Below the pieces are notes generated by a model, which was given only the letters and a program-made list of their open reading frames with translations, ran no database searches and had not been told where the DNA came from. Position numbers and translations under genes: made by a program. A stretch of 32,853 nucleotides of DNA from JAFGED01 sp964551295 (GTDB taxonomy: Bacteria; Chloroflexota; Anaerolineae; B4-G1), in the NCBI GenBank assembly GCA_964551295.1, contig CAZKDJ010000022.1, forward strand, positions 1 to 32,853, written 5' to 3'. Shown one piece after another: positions 1-5,700 of this stretch. The first letter of the stretch is position 1; every line of letters starts with the position of its first letter.

Positions 1-40
1 GCCGTCTCACCAAGCGTTCAGTACGAGATCTTTCTGCCAT
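1..40 (-). CDS. 5' end of an unidentified protein, cut by the window edge
   Basis: Only the first 13 codons are inside the window (M-A-E-R-S-R-T-E-R-L-V-R-R). The ATG at 40..38 is preceded on the minus strand by an ideal Shine-Dalgarno AAGGAGG at 52..46 with a 5-nt spacer, so the start is convincing. The basic N-terminus has no signal peptide in the visible part. The product cannot be named. A plausible promoter lies about 140 bp upstream (183..211). Confidence 0.6.
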   Translation of the reverse strand, partial: MAERSRTERLVRR

Positions 41-182
41 TGCTGCCTCCTTGACGTTTACCCCCTACGGCGGTGTTTTTCTGGATTAAGGAAGCGTTCA
101 AGAATTACTTGGTGTTTTCTCAATCGCATATACCGAAGTGATTCTGACCATAAACCGCAAACGTGTCTTTGAACGCGACCTA

Positions 183-211
183 ATTATACATAGGTATCAC
201 ACAGAATGCAA
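183..211 (-). promoter_or_regulatory. Candidate sigma-70-type promoter for the left-edge gene
   Basis: On the minus strand, TTGCAT (-35, 211..206) is separated by exactly 17 nt from a perfect TATAAT (-10, 188..183). Transcription would start near 176 and give a leader of roughly 135 nt before the ATG at 40. The surrounding 41-322 stretch has no convincing gene. The box is read by eye; no start site is proven. Confidence 0.45.
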
Positions 212-322
212 ATTGTCAAGCAATCGATTATCCGTTTTATCCGTCCGTTGTCGCTGCCTAGTTTTGTTCAAAGAAGTCGATGAGTCGCTCGCGATACTTG
301 CCGACGCCCAACCAAACGACGC

Positions 323-1633
323 TCATAGGGTCGGTGTGGGATATGGAGCAGCCTCGGCGATAGCAGCGCCATACCGGAGACGATCTTGCTCCTGATTTGC
401 CAGTCTCCGTGCGATGAGGAACAGCGCGATCAGGAATGAGATAGTCAGTAGACCCATCGTTGCTACAATCGCAATCGCCGCGAGTCCTGGGATGCTGATC
501 CAGCGCATGGCTCCTTCTCCTTGGGCCATCGCCAGCATACCTGCGTACGCCATGCCCACAGCACCTCCATTCCACAGGCCGTGGAGGACCACGGCGATGC
601 CAAAAGTCCCTAAAAGACGCAGTGGGCGGCGCGCCGTCCAAAGCTGGCCCCAGCCCCAGCTCAGCAGTCCGCTGGCTAGACAGTGCATCGCTGTGGCTCC
701 CACGCGGGCCACAGCTACAGCGGCCCAGCTTTCCGCGCCTCCTGCAGCGCCGTTGAGCAAGTTCTCTGCCAGGGCAAATCCGGCGCCAGCGGCCACTCCC
801 CAAAGGAAAGTGCGCCCTGGCTGTGGGCGAATCCAGCGCCCTGCCAGGCCTCCTGCCAGCGTCTTGAAGGTCTCCTCTATCAGGGGCACGACACCGCAGA
901 GCAGGCCGAACAGGGAGACGACGATTATGGGCGAGAGGAGCAAGTCTGTGACGTTTGACGCGTCCGCTTGCCAGGCTGGGTCCTCCATATTCTGCGCCAA
1001 CGCGTAAAGCTTTTCCACTCCGCCGGGGGTCAGTATCACGCCCACCGTCACGGCGATGATCACCGCGATGATGATCGCTAATTCGAACACGATGGCAATC
1101 GCCAAACCCAGGCAGCCCCCACCTGCCATTCCGGCGACGATGTCGCGCCGCGTCCCCCCTGTCCCCTGCAGTCCCCAGCCCACCAGTCCGAGCACGAGCA
1201 GCGGGGGGATGCTCATTGCCAGGACGTGTATGGGAGGCAGCAAGAGTGTCTGGGCCCAGAGGACAGAGTCAGCGGGCAGCTGCAGGTCGATTGCCTGGGG
1301 CAGGTAGCCGACTGCGGCGCCCAGCAAGATCAGGATCACGAAGGCGGGTACCAGTGCAAGCCATAACCACAGGGTGCGGGAGGGATTGAAGGGTTGGGAT
1401 GACCGCTCTTGCAATCCCATCCAGCCTTCCAGTGCCAGTGGAATACCTATCGCCAGCCCCACGACGATCAAGCCGGCTGCCTGGAGCGCGCTGCTCACTT
1501 CCAGTGGTTGCTTGAGAGCAAGGGTGGAGAGGGCTAACAACAGGGCCAACAGCCCGCCGAGACAAACCAGCAGGACGGCAGCGCTGACGCCCAGGATGCC
1601 AGCGATCAGCCACAGGGCACGGCGGTGTTGCAT
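323..1633 (-). CDS. PrsW-family intramembrane glutamic-type protease
   Basis: A 436-residue, very hydrophobic protein with about nine or ten membrane segments. The C-terminal half carries the PrsW/PF13367 signature: E253-E254-T-F-K257, then G-F-A-L-A-E290-N, then H317, then H351-G-L-W-N355. In PrsW and its relatives these two glutamates and histidines line the active site, and the family cleaves membrane-bound substrates such as anti-sigma factors inside the bilayer. The N-terminal ~240 residues are extra membrane segments typical of larger Chloroflexota members. ATG 1633 has an AAAGGA Shine-Dalgarno. The gene starts only 19 nt after the stop of the thioredoxin-fold/cyclophilin lipoprotein gene, so the two probably share a transcript. 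Family assignment is solid; the substrate is unknown and no anti-sigma factor is in view. Confidence 0.85.
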   Translation of the reverse strand: MQHRRALWLIAGILGVSAAVLLVCLGGLLALLLALSTLALKQPLEVSSALQAAGLIVVGLAIGIPLALEGWMGLQERSSQPFNPSRTLWLWLALVPAFVILILLGAAVGYLPQAIDLQLPADSVLWAQTLLLPPIHVLAMSIPPLLVLGLVGWGLQGTGGTRRDIVAGMAGGGCLGLAIAIVFELAIIIAVIIAVTVGVILTPGGVEKLYALAQNMEDPAWQADASNVTDLLLSPIIVVSLFGLLCGVVPLIEETFKTLAGGLAGRWIRPQPGRTFLWGVAAGAGFALAENLLNGAAGGAESWAAVAVARVGATAMHCLASGLLSWGWGQLWTARRPLRLLGTFGIAVVLHGLWNGGAVGMAYAGMLAMAQGEGAMRWISIPGLAAIAIVATMGLLTISFLIALFLIARRLANQEQDRLRYGAAIAEAAPYPTPTL

Positions 1634-1652
1634 ATTGCGTATCCTTTCGTGG

Positions 1653-2906
1653 TTATTTTTCCTCTATGATGATCGTCTGGATGACGTCGCCCGGCGGTAA
1701 GCCTGCACCCTGGCTTGGCTCGCGGGGCGTCAGGCTCTCGGCCACATCCATACCCTCGATGACTTTGCCGATGATGGTGTAATTGCCGTCGAGCTCTGGA
1801 GCGGCGTCGTAGGTGATAAAGAACTGGCTGCCGACGGTATCCGTACCCGGCCCACTGCTGGCCATGCCTACTACGCCCGGCCCGTCGAACTTGAGTGTGG
1901 GATAGATCTCATCCGAGCAGCGGTAACCAGGGTACCCGCCGCCGCCGCCGGTCGGGTCGCCGGACTGGGCCACAAAGCCGGGCATGACACGGTGGAAGGT
2001 CACGTCGTCGTACCAGCCATCCTGTGCCAGGAAGACCAAGCTGTTGACGGTGACGGGCGCCTTGTCGGCATACAGTTCGATGACGATGTCGCCGCGCTCG
2101 GTGCGAATCGTCGCGGTATAGTCCTTTTCCGGGTCAATGACTTGAGATGGAGCTTCTGTGTACATTCGGTCTTGCAGGAGGATCAGGTCAATCACTGTAC
2201 TGACTTCGTTTGCTGAGACAAAGACGTTGTTGACCGCGTAGGTGGGAGTGGCCAGTCGCCCAAACTGGCCGTATGCCTCGTAATCGGCCAGGATATTGTC
2301 CCGATAGATGTGGTCGTCCAGCTCCTGCTGGAAGCGCTCTGTGTCGAGCCCCAGTTCTGCTGCGTATTCGACCATCTTGGGAATGATGATCTCGTCCTCT
2401 CCTGAGAGACCAGTCCAATCCGCTTGACGTTCGTAGAGCAGATCGTGCATTTCAAAGAACTGGCCTTGGGCCCCCGCGGCCTCGGCGGCCTCGGCGGTGA
2501 TGACGGCCTTGTCGTGGAGGCCGATGAGGGGCAGGTGACGGTAAGCCATGCGAACTTTGTCGCCGTATGCATCTTCCAGATGCGTTCGCAGTGTGGCAAC
2601 CACTGCGCAGTATGGTCACTGGAAATCGGCGTATTCGATGACGGTGATGGGAGCGTCGGCAGGCCCGTGGACGTGATCCGCTTCCGTTATCGGCGGGATA
2701 CGCGGCTCGACCGGCAGGTTGAGCGGTTCGGCCGCGCAAAAAGCCTCTTGTGGATCGAGTGCAGTCTCGGTAGTGGGCTGGGGCGATGGGCGTGCGGTAG
2801 GCTCTGGTTCTGGTGTTGGCACTGGTTCCGGCGTTGGCTCTGGTTTACAGCACCCAGCGGCGAGTCCTGTCAAAAGAACAAGAAAAAGCAACAGACGCTT
2901 GTGCAT
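1653..2906 (-). CDS. Exported selenoprotein: DsbA-like thioredoxin-fold domain fused to a cyclophilin-type peptidyl-prolyl isomerase (lipoprotein, Sec97)
   Basis: Read through an in-frame TGA at 2618..2616, this is one 417-residue protein. ATG 2906 follows a GAGGAG Shine-Dalgarno. Residues 1-20 are a lipoprotein signal ending L-A-A-G-C19-C20, then a Pro/Thr/Glu-rich linker to about residue 50. A DsbA/thioredoxin-like domain starts near 78: I-E-Y-A-D-F-Q96-[TGA 97]-P-Y-C100-A. Homologous domains carry F-Q-C-P-Y-C here, so TGA sits exactly on the catalytic N-terminal cysteine, giving U-P-Y-C. The fold continues past the stop to the cis-proline loop A-T-P221-T-Y and needs both halves. Residues ~263-417 are a cyclophilin domain with F-H-R306 and G-S-Q-F-F-I-T 359-365. 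The probable job is thiol/selenol redox chemistry plus proline isomerisation during folding outside the membrane. A hairpin right after TGA supports Sec insertion. Alternatives are a nonsense mutation or a sequencing error. PrsW follows 19 nt downstream. Confidence 0.8.
2587..2607 (-). promoter_or_regulatory. Candidate bacterial SECIS hairpin after the Sec UGA
   Basis: Starting 8 nt after the UGA, the mRNA has a perfect 6-bp stem, CGCAGU (2607..2602) with ACUGCG (2592..2587), closing a 9-nt loop that begins with two guanines (GGUUGCCAC). Known bacterial SECIS elements are short stem-loops inside the coding region just 3' of the UGA, with G at the first positions of the apical loop. An alternative pairing (GUGG with CCAC and a 3-nt loop) is possible. 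The UGA-to-loop distance of 14 nt is slightly short compared with E. coli fdhF. Structure read by eye. Confidence 0.5.
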
Positions 2907-2934
2907 AATAATCTCCTCAATATAGATAGGAGGT

Positions 2935-2943
2935 ATTGTACCA
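2935..2943 (-). promoter_or_regulatory. Extended -10 promoter of the selenoprotein-PrsW unit
   Basis: On the minus strand TGG-TACAAT (2943..2935) matches an extended -10 element (TGnTATAAT with one mismatch). No good -35 was found 16-18 nt upstream, as expected for extended -10 promoters. Transcription would start near 2928, about 20 nt before the ATG at 2906. Confidence 0.45.
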
Positions 2944-2981
2944 TAAAGGGGCCAGGTAGCCAGTGGCCCATGAGACGGCAA

Positions 2982-3008
2982 ACCGTCCCGAGTTGCTGCC
3001 GGGACGGT
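2982..3008 (-). terminator. GC-rich hairpin, possible terminator
   Basis: Perfect 9-bp inverted repeat, ACCGTCCCG (2982-2990) and CGGGACGGT (3000-3008), with a 9-nt loop. It lies between the small ORF at 3069-3305 and the selenoprotein promoter, in the right place to end upstream minus-strand transcription. On the minus strand only TTGCC follows, so it is at best a weak intrinsic terminator. Confidence 0.4.
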
Positions 3009-3068
3009 CTTCTGAATCTGGGGGAGGAAATCTGGGTGTTAAGAGAGCAGAATTGAGCTCGATGTCAC

Positions 3069-3305
3069 TCAATCGCTAGTCGATGTTGGCCACCATCTCA
3101 GCGGATCTGGACCGAATCTCTCCTCGAGTTCAAGGTACTCAACCCAAACCTGGGCCACTCTTTGGAAGGCCTCTTTTTCGGCTTCCTGCTTGGTTACGCC
3201 ACGTCCTATGATGGGGATGCTGTAACCATCCATCTCGATCGTGCCGATGAACCAATTTTGCTTTACTTTGTTGCTGTTGACCATCACAAAAATGATAGCA
3301 TACAA
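3069..3305 (-). CDS. Small hypothetical protein, possibly a HicB-like fold
   Basis: Up to 78 residues; an inner ATG at residue 8 (M-V-N-S-N-K) is the more natural start. The core (W-F-I-G-T-I-E-M-D-G, then G-R-G-V-T-K-Q-E-A-E-K-E-A-F-Q-R-V-A) has the strand-strand-helix pattern of HicB/YoaS-type partial RNase H-like antitoxins, where a Gly-rich turn is followed by a T-x-x-E-A helix. No HicA-like toxin is next to it, and no clear Shine-Dalgarno precedes either start. The residue pattern looks coding rather than random. The function is not recognised; the HicB comparison is only a hint. Confidence 0.4.
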   Translation of the reverse strand: MYAIIFVMVNSNKVKQNWFIGTIEMDGYSIPIIGRGVTKQEAEKEAFQRVAQVWVEYLELEERFGPDPLRWWPTSTSD

Positions 3306-3376
3306 GTATTAAGAACTCTATTAAGAATCTACCCTCCGGGTAGGGCTGTCGCATTTGGCTTGGCGTCTCGCGGATT

Positions 3377-3464
3377 CGTCATTCTGAGCGACCATAGGGA
3401 GCGAAGAATCTCGCTCTTAGTCAGCACCGCGAGATTCTTCGTCGCTTCGCTCCTCAGAATGACG
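3377..3464. repeat. MITE-like palindromic intergenic repeat
   Basis: An 88-bp nested palindrome. The outer arms CGTCATTCTGAG (3377-3388) and CTCAGAATGACG (3453-3464) are perfect 12-bp inverted repeats, and the inner arms CGAAGAATCTCG (3402-3413) and CGAGATTCTTCG (3430-3441) are also perfect 12-mers. The variable middle parts contain GCGAAG/CGCTTCGC-type motifs. The motif resembles small palindromic repeats scattered between genes in Chloroflexota and other phyla (recalled, not searched). Only one copy is in the window. It lies between divergent genes, 52 bp upstream of the plus-strand promoter at 3516-3544. Confidence 0.75.
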
Positions 3465-3515
3465 GCAACACACTGGTTCTTGACCCAAATGCGATAACTC
3501 TAACTCTCGGGGGGT

Positions 3516-3544
3516 TTGGCAAGCGGCGATATTTGAAGTACAAT
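3516..3544 (+). promoter_or_regulatory. Sigma-70-type promoter for the SRPBCC-Pcm pair
   Basis: TTGGCA (3516-3521) and TACAAT (3539-3544) are separated by exactly 17 nt. The start site would be near 3551, followed by an AGGAGG Shine-Dalgarno at 3558-3563 and ATG at 3572. Each hexamer differs from consensus at one position. Confidence 0.6.
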
Positions 3545-3571
3545 GTCTTTAGTGGCTAGGAGGATGATAGG

Positions 3572-4057
3572 ATGAGCGAGGAACGCAAGCCACTGGCCGT
3601 GGTGGAAGATCGAATCGAGCTGGCTGCTTCGCCCGAAGTGCTGTGGACGTGTTTTGTCGACCTGGGCAAGTGGCCGGCCTGGTTCCCCGCGTTGATCGAG
3701 GCGGGGTGGATCTCTGGCTCCCCTTGGACGATAGGTGCGCAGTTTCGCCAGACCCTCAAATTTGGTTTCCCCTTGGGCAGGCTGACGCCGACCGCTACCA
3801 TCGTCGAGATTAGTCCCTCTCCCTATGTGGCTTGGAAGTGGACCATAGCGGGGATGGAGGCTGTTCACGGCTACCGGTTCGATGCCACCGTGGGCGGCAC
3901 CGAGGTGCTCAGCCGGCACGAGTTTTATGGCTTCCCGGCGTTTCTGACCCGCGTTTTTTTCCTCAACCGCCGCGTGCACAAGATATACCAGGCGGCCTTG
4001 CAGGGGCTCAAGGCTTATATCGAAACGGGCACGATACAGTTGAGGATGCCAATGTAG
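3572..4057 (+). CDS. SRPBCC-superfamily protein (polyketide cyclase/START-like)
   Basis: 161 residues. It opens with the usual SRPBCC strand and helix (V-E-D-R-I-E-L-A-A-S-P-E-V-L-W, then the W-P-A-W-F-P turn at about 35-40) and has the alternating strands and long C-terminal helix of the helix-grip fold (V-H-K-I-Y-Q-A-A-L-Q-G-L near 137-148). These proteins bind hydrophobic ligands in a cavity; the ligand cannot be predicted. ATG 3572 is preceded by AGGAGG with an 8-nt spacer. The Pcm-like gene follows 65 nt downstream on the same strand and probably shares the promoter at 3516-3544. Confidence 0.8.
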   Translation: MSEERKPLAVVEDRIELAASPEVLWTCFVDLGKWPAWFPALIEAGWISGSPWTIGAQFRQTLKFGFPLGRLTPTATIVEISPSPYVAWKWTIAGMEAVHGYRFDATVGGTEVLSRHEFYGFPAFLTRVFFLNRRVHKIYQAALQGLKAYIETGTIQLRMPM

Positions 4058-4122
4058 GTCGTTCCTGCCGGCCTTATTCTGAGAGTGATTGTCAATGAAA
4101 GTGCGAAAGAAAGGATTGAGCA

Positions 4123-4938
4123 ATGCGCGGAATCAAACTGGTTCTAGCTACGGCGCTCGTCCTGCTCGCTGCGTGTACCACGTCCTGCCCCACACCGTCT
4201 ACAGTGCCTTCGCCTTCGTCTGCATCTGCTTCTGTTCTGCCTCTTTCGACTCTGGCCACGCCAGTGCCCACGTTCACGCCGTTGGCGTCGCGTGTTGAGG
4301 AGACCTTTGCACAGCAACGGGAGCGCATGGTGATCGAGACGATTGAGAGACGGGGTATCACCGACGAGGACGTCCTGAGCGCTATGCGGGCCGTCCCACG
4401 CCATCTCTTTGTACCCGAGGGCGATCAGGACCATGCTTACGGCGACCATCCCCTGCCCATCGGCTACGGCCAGACGATCTCCCAGCCCTACATCGTTGCC
4501 CTGATGACCGAGTTGCTGGAGTTGAAGGAGGGGGACAAGATGCTGGAAGTTGGTACCGGTTCCGGCTATCAGGCGGCCATCTTGGGCCAGATCCCCGGCA
4601 TCAAGGTCTATACGATCGAGATCATCCCCGAGTTGGCTGCGAGCGCTCAAGAGCGACTGGTGGGTTTGGGCTACGCCGAGGTCCACTGCAAGCAGGGGGA
4701 TGGCTACTTTGGCTGGCCGGAGCACGCCCCCTTCGACGCCATCATCGTCACCGCCGCGCCCGACCACGTGCCGCAGCCCTTGGCGGATCAACTGGCAGAG
4801 GGCGGGCGGCTGGTAGTTCCGGTGGGGCCGCCAGGCGGCTACCAGACGCTGTGGAAGTTTGTCAAGCAGCCTGATGGGGAACTGAAGGCCTTCAACATGG
4901 GCGGCGTGGCCTTTGTGCCCCTCACTGGTGAACATTGA
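4123..4938 (+). CDS. pcm: Protein-L-isoaspartate O-methyltransferase with a lipoprotein signal
   Basis: 271 residues. Residues ~60-270 match the Pcm/PIMT family: G-Q-T-I-S-Q-P-Y (116-123), SAM motif I L-E-V-G-T-G-S-G-Y-Q (141-150), the acidic Y-T-I-E end of strand 2 near 173, and V-T-A-A-P-D-H-V-P near 209-217. The family methylates isoaspartyl residues in aged proteins using SAM. Unusually, residues 1-18 are a lipoprotein signal with lipobox L-L-A-A-C18, followed by a Ser/Thr/Pro-rich linker to about 55, so the enzyme is predicted to be anchored outside the membrane, where free SAM is not expected. ATG 4123 has an AAGGA Shine-Dalgarno. An internal cytosolic start is possible, but no Met codon with a good Shine-Dalgarno was noticed before residue ~69. 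Confidence 0.85.
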   Translation: MRGIKLVLATALVLLAACTTSCPTPSTVPSPSSASASVLPLSTLATPVPTFTPLASRVEETFAQQRERMVIETIERRGITDEDVLSAMRAVPRHLFVPEGDQDHAYGDHPLPIGYGQTISQPYIVALMTELLELKEGDKMLEVGTGSGYQAAILGQIPGIKVYTIEIIPELAASAQERLVGLGYAEVHCKQGDGYFGWPEHAPFDAIIVTAAPDHVPQPLADQLAEGGRLVVPVGPPGGYQTLWKFVKQPDGELKAFNMGGVAFVPLTGEH

Positions 4939-4949
4939 TTGGCGGATGT

Positions 4950-5381
4950 CTACTCGGTGAAAGGGGAGAGTTCTCCCGGTGCAACCCTTTGAATTCCCGA
5001 CACACGATCGAAATGAGCATCGAAACTAAAGATGCGTTCCACGCCTCGTTCCTGCATCCGAGCTGCGATCAGGGCGTCGGTAAAGTCGATGTGCTTGGTC
5101 TCATACAATGTCAGTGCTTGAAGCAGGGTAACCTTGTCCTCTGCCTGAATTCCATCCTGCAGTAGGAAGTCTCGCAACACCGTGGCAATGTCTGTCACCG
5201 GGTGGTTATAGAACGACTCGAGGACCCACACCGCCTCGGCAATGACGATGTCATCCACGATCAGGGTAACGTGCCCATCCTCTACAGCTTGGAACAGGCG
5301 GGTAGCGCTTTGCGCCATATCGGGTGGGTCGCCGGTGAGAAAGCGCAGAATGACGTTAGTATCCACGTAATCGCCGCTCAC
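4950..5381 (-). CDS. vapC: PIN-domain toxin, VapC type
   Basis: 143 residues forming a full PIN domain. The metal-binding acidic residues are visible: D7 in V-D-T-N, E49 in I-A-E-A-V-W, D102 in F-T-D-A-L, and D121 in S-F-D-A-H-F-D125. VapC toxins are Mg2+-dependent RNases, often cutting tRNA or rRNA, and are neutralised by the cognate VapB. It begins with GTG at 5381, which overlaps the TGA of the upstream antitoxin gene by 4 nt (GTGA), so translation is coupled. It ends 11 nt from the convergent Pcm gene. Family is certain; the RNA target is unknown. Confidence 0.88.
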   Translation of the reverse strand: MSGDYVDTNVILRFLTGDPPDMAQSATRLFQAVEDGHVTLIVDDIVIAEAVWVLESFYNHPVTDIATVLRDFLLQDGIQAEDKVTLLQALTLYETKHIDFTDALIAARMQERGVERIFSFDAHFDRVSGIQRVAPGELSPFTE

Positions 5382-5638
5382 TTGTCTGTCTCCTGAGACA
5401 ACGCCTCACCTCGTCGGCGGCGAACCTCTTCACGGATCTCTTGGTGGCCGGGGAAGGGGACAGTGGTCGGGAGTGCCCCGTGTAACTCCATGATCGAGCG
5501 CTTTCGCACGGGGGTGAGAATGGCACGATTGCCTTCAACTGTGAAGATGGCCTGATCGTGTGCCTTCAAGCCCAATGCCTGGCGCACATCCTTAGGGATG
5601 GTTATTTGGCCTTTCGAGGTAATTGTAGTTATACTCAC
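5378..5638 (-). CDS. vapB: AbrB/MazE/SpoVT-type antitoxin, VapB
   Basis: 86 residues. The N-terminal half is a swapped-hairpin AbrB DNA-binding domain (T-S-K-G-Q-I-T-I-P-K-D-V-R at about 7-19, then G-L-K-A-H-D and A-I-L-T-P-V). The charged C-terminal part, rich in Arg and Glu, would bind the toxin's active site. Such antitoxins usually repress their own operon as the VapBC complex. The start is GTG 5638 with an AAGGAA-type Shine-Dalgarno; the first ATG is internal and would remove part of the fold. The toxin gene overlaps by 4 nt. Confidence 0.88.
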   Translation of the reverse strand: MSITTITSKGQITIPKDVRQALGLKAHDQAIFTVEGNRAILTPVRKRSIMELHGALPTTVPFPGHQEIREEVRRRRGEALSQETDK

Positions 5639-5672
5639 GATCTATTTCCTTACTTGAAATTCATTTGGTTAC

Positions 5673-5700
5673 ATTTTACCATAAGTAATCTAAAAGTCAA
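5673..5700 (-). promoter_or_regulatory. Promoter of the vapBC operon
   Basis: On the minus strand TTGACT (-35, 5700..5695) and TAAAAT (-10, 5678..5673) are 16 nt apart, with TGG just before the -10 (extended -10). The -35 contains the TGA stop of the upstream membrane-protein gene (5699..5697), so vapBC can be transcribed on its own from a site overlapping the preceding gene. The region is markedly AT-rich compared with its flanks. Confidence 0.6.

Noticed and set aside
138..395. Plus-strand open frame of 85 codons at the left end
   Set aside because: No Shine-Dalgarno, low-complexity basic composition, and it overlaps the minus-strand promoter and the 3' end of the PrsW gene.
1653..2603. 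Separate cyclophilin gene starting at GTG 2603, with the upstream part as a pseudogene fragment
   Set aside because: GTG 2603 has no Shine-Dalgarno and would start inside the thioredoxin fold, just after C100. The upstream frame supplies the missing signal peptide and first strands in the same frame, and only the redox Cys codon is TGA.
3069..3305. HicAB toxin-antitoxin locus
   Set aside because: The small ORF faintly resembles HicB but there is no HicA-like double-stranded RNA-binding toxin gene beside it.
3162..3497. Plus-strand open frame of 111 codons
   Set aside because: Its second half is the palindromic repeat and its first half is antisense to the small minus-strand ORF; no protein-like pattern.
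3500..4123. Minus-strand open frame of 207 codons
   Set aside because: Antisense shadow of the SRPBCC gene, which has a promoter, Shine-Dalgarno and family motifs on the plus strand.
4144..4935. Minus-strand open frame of 263 codons
   Set aside because: Antisense shadow of the Pcm gene; rich in Arg, His and Gln as expected from reversed GC-rich codons.
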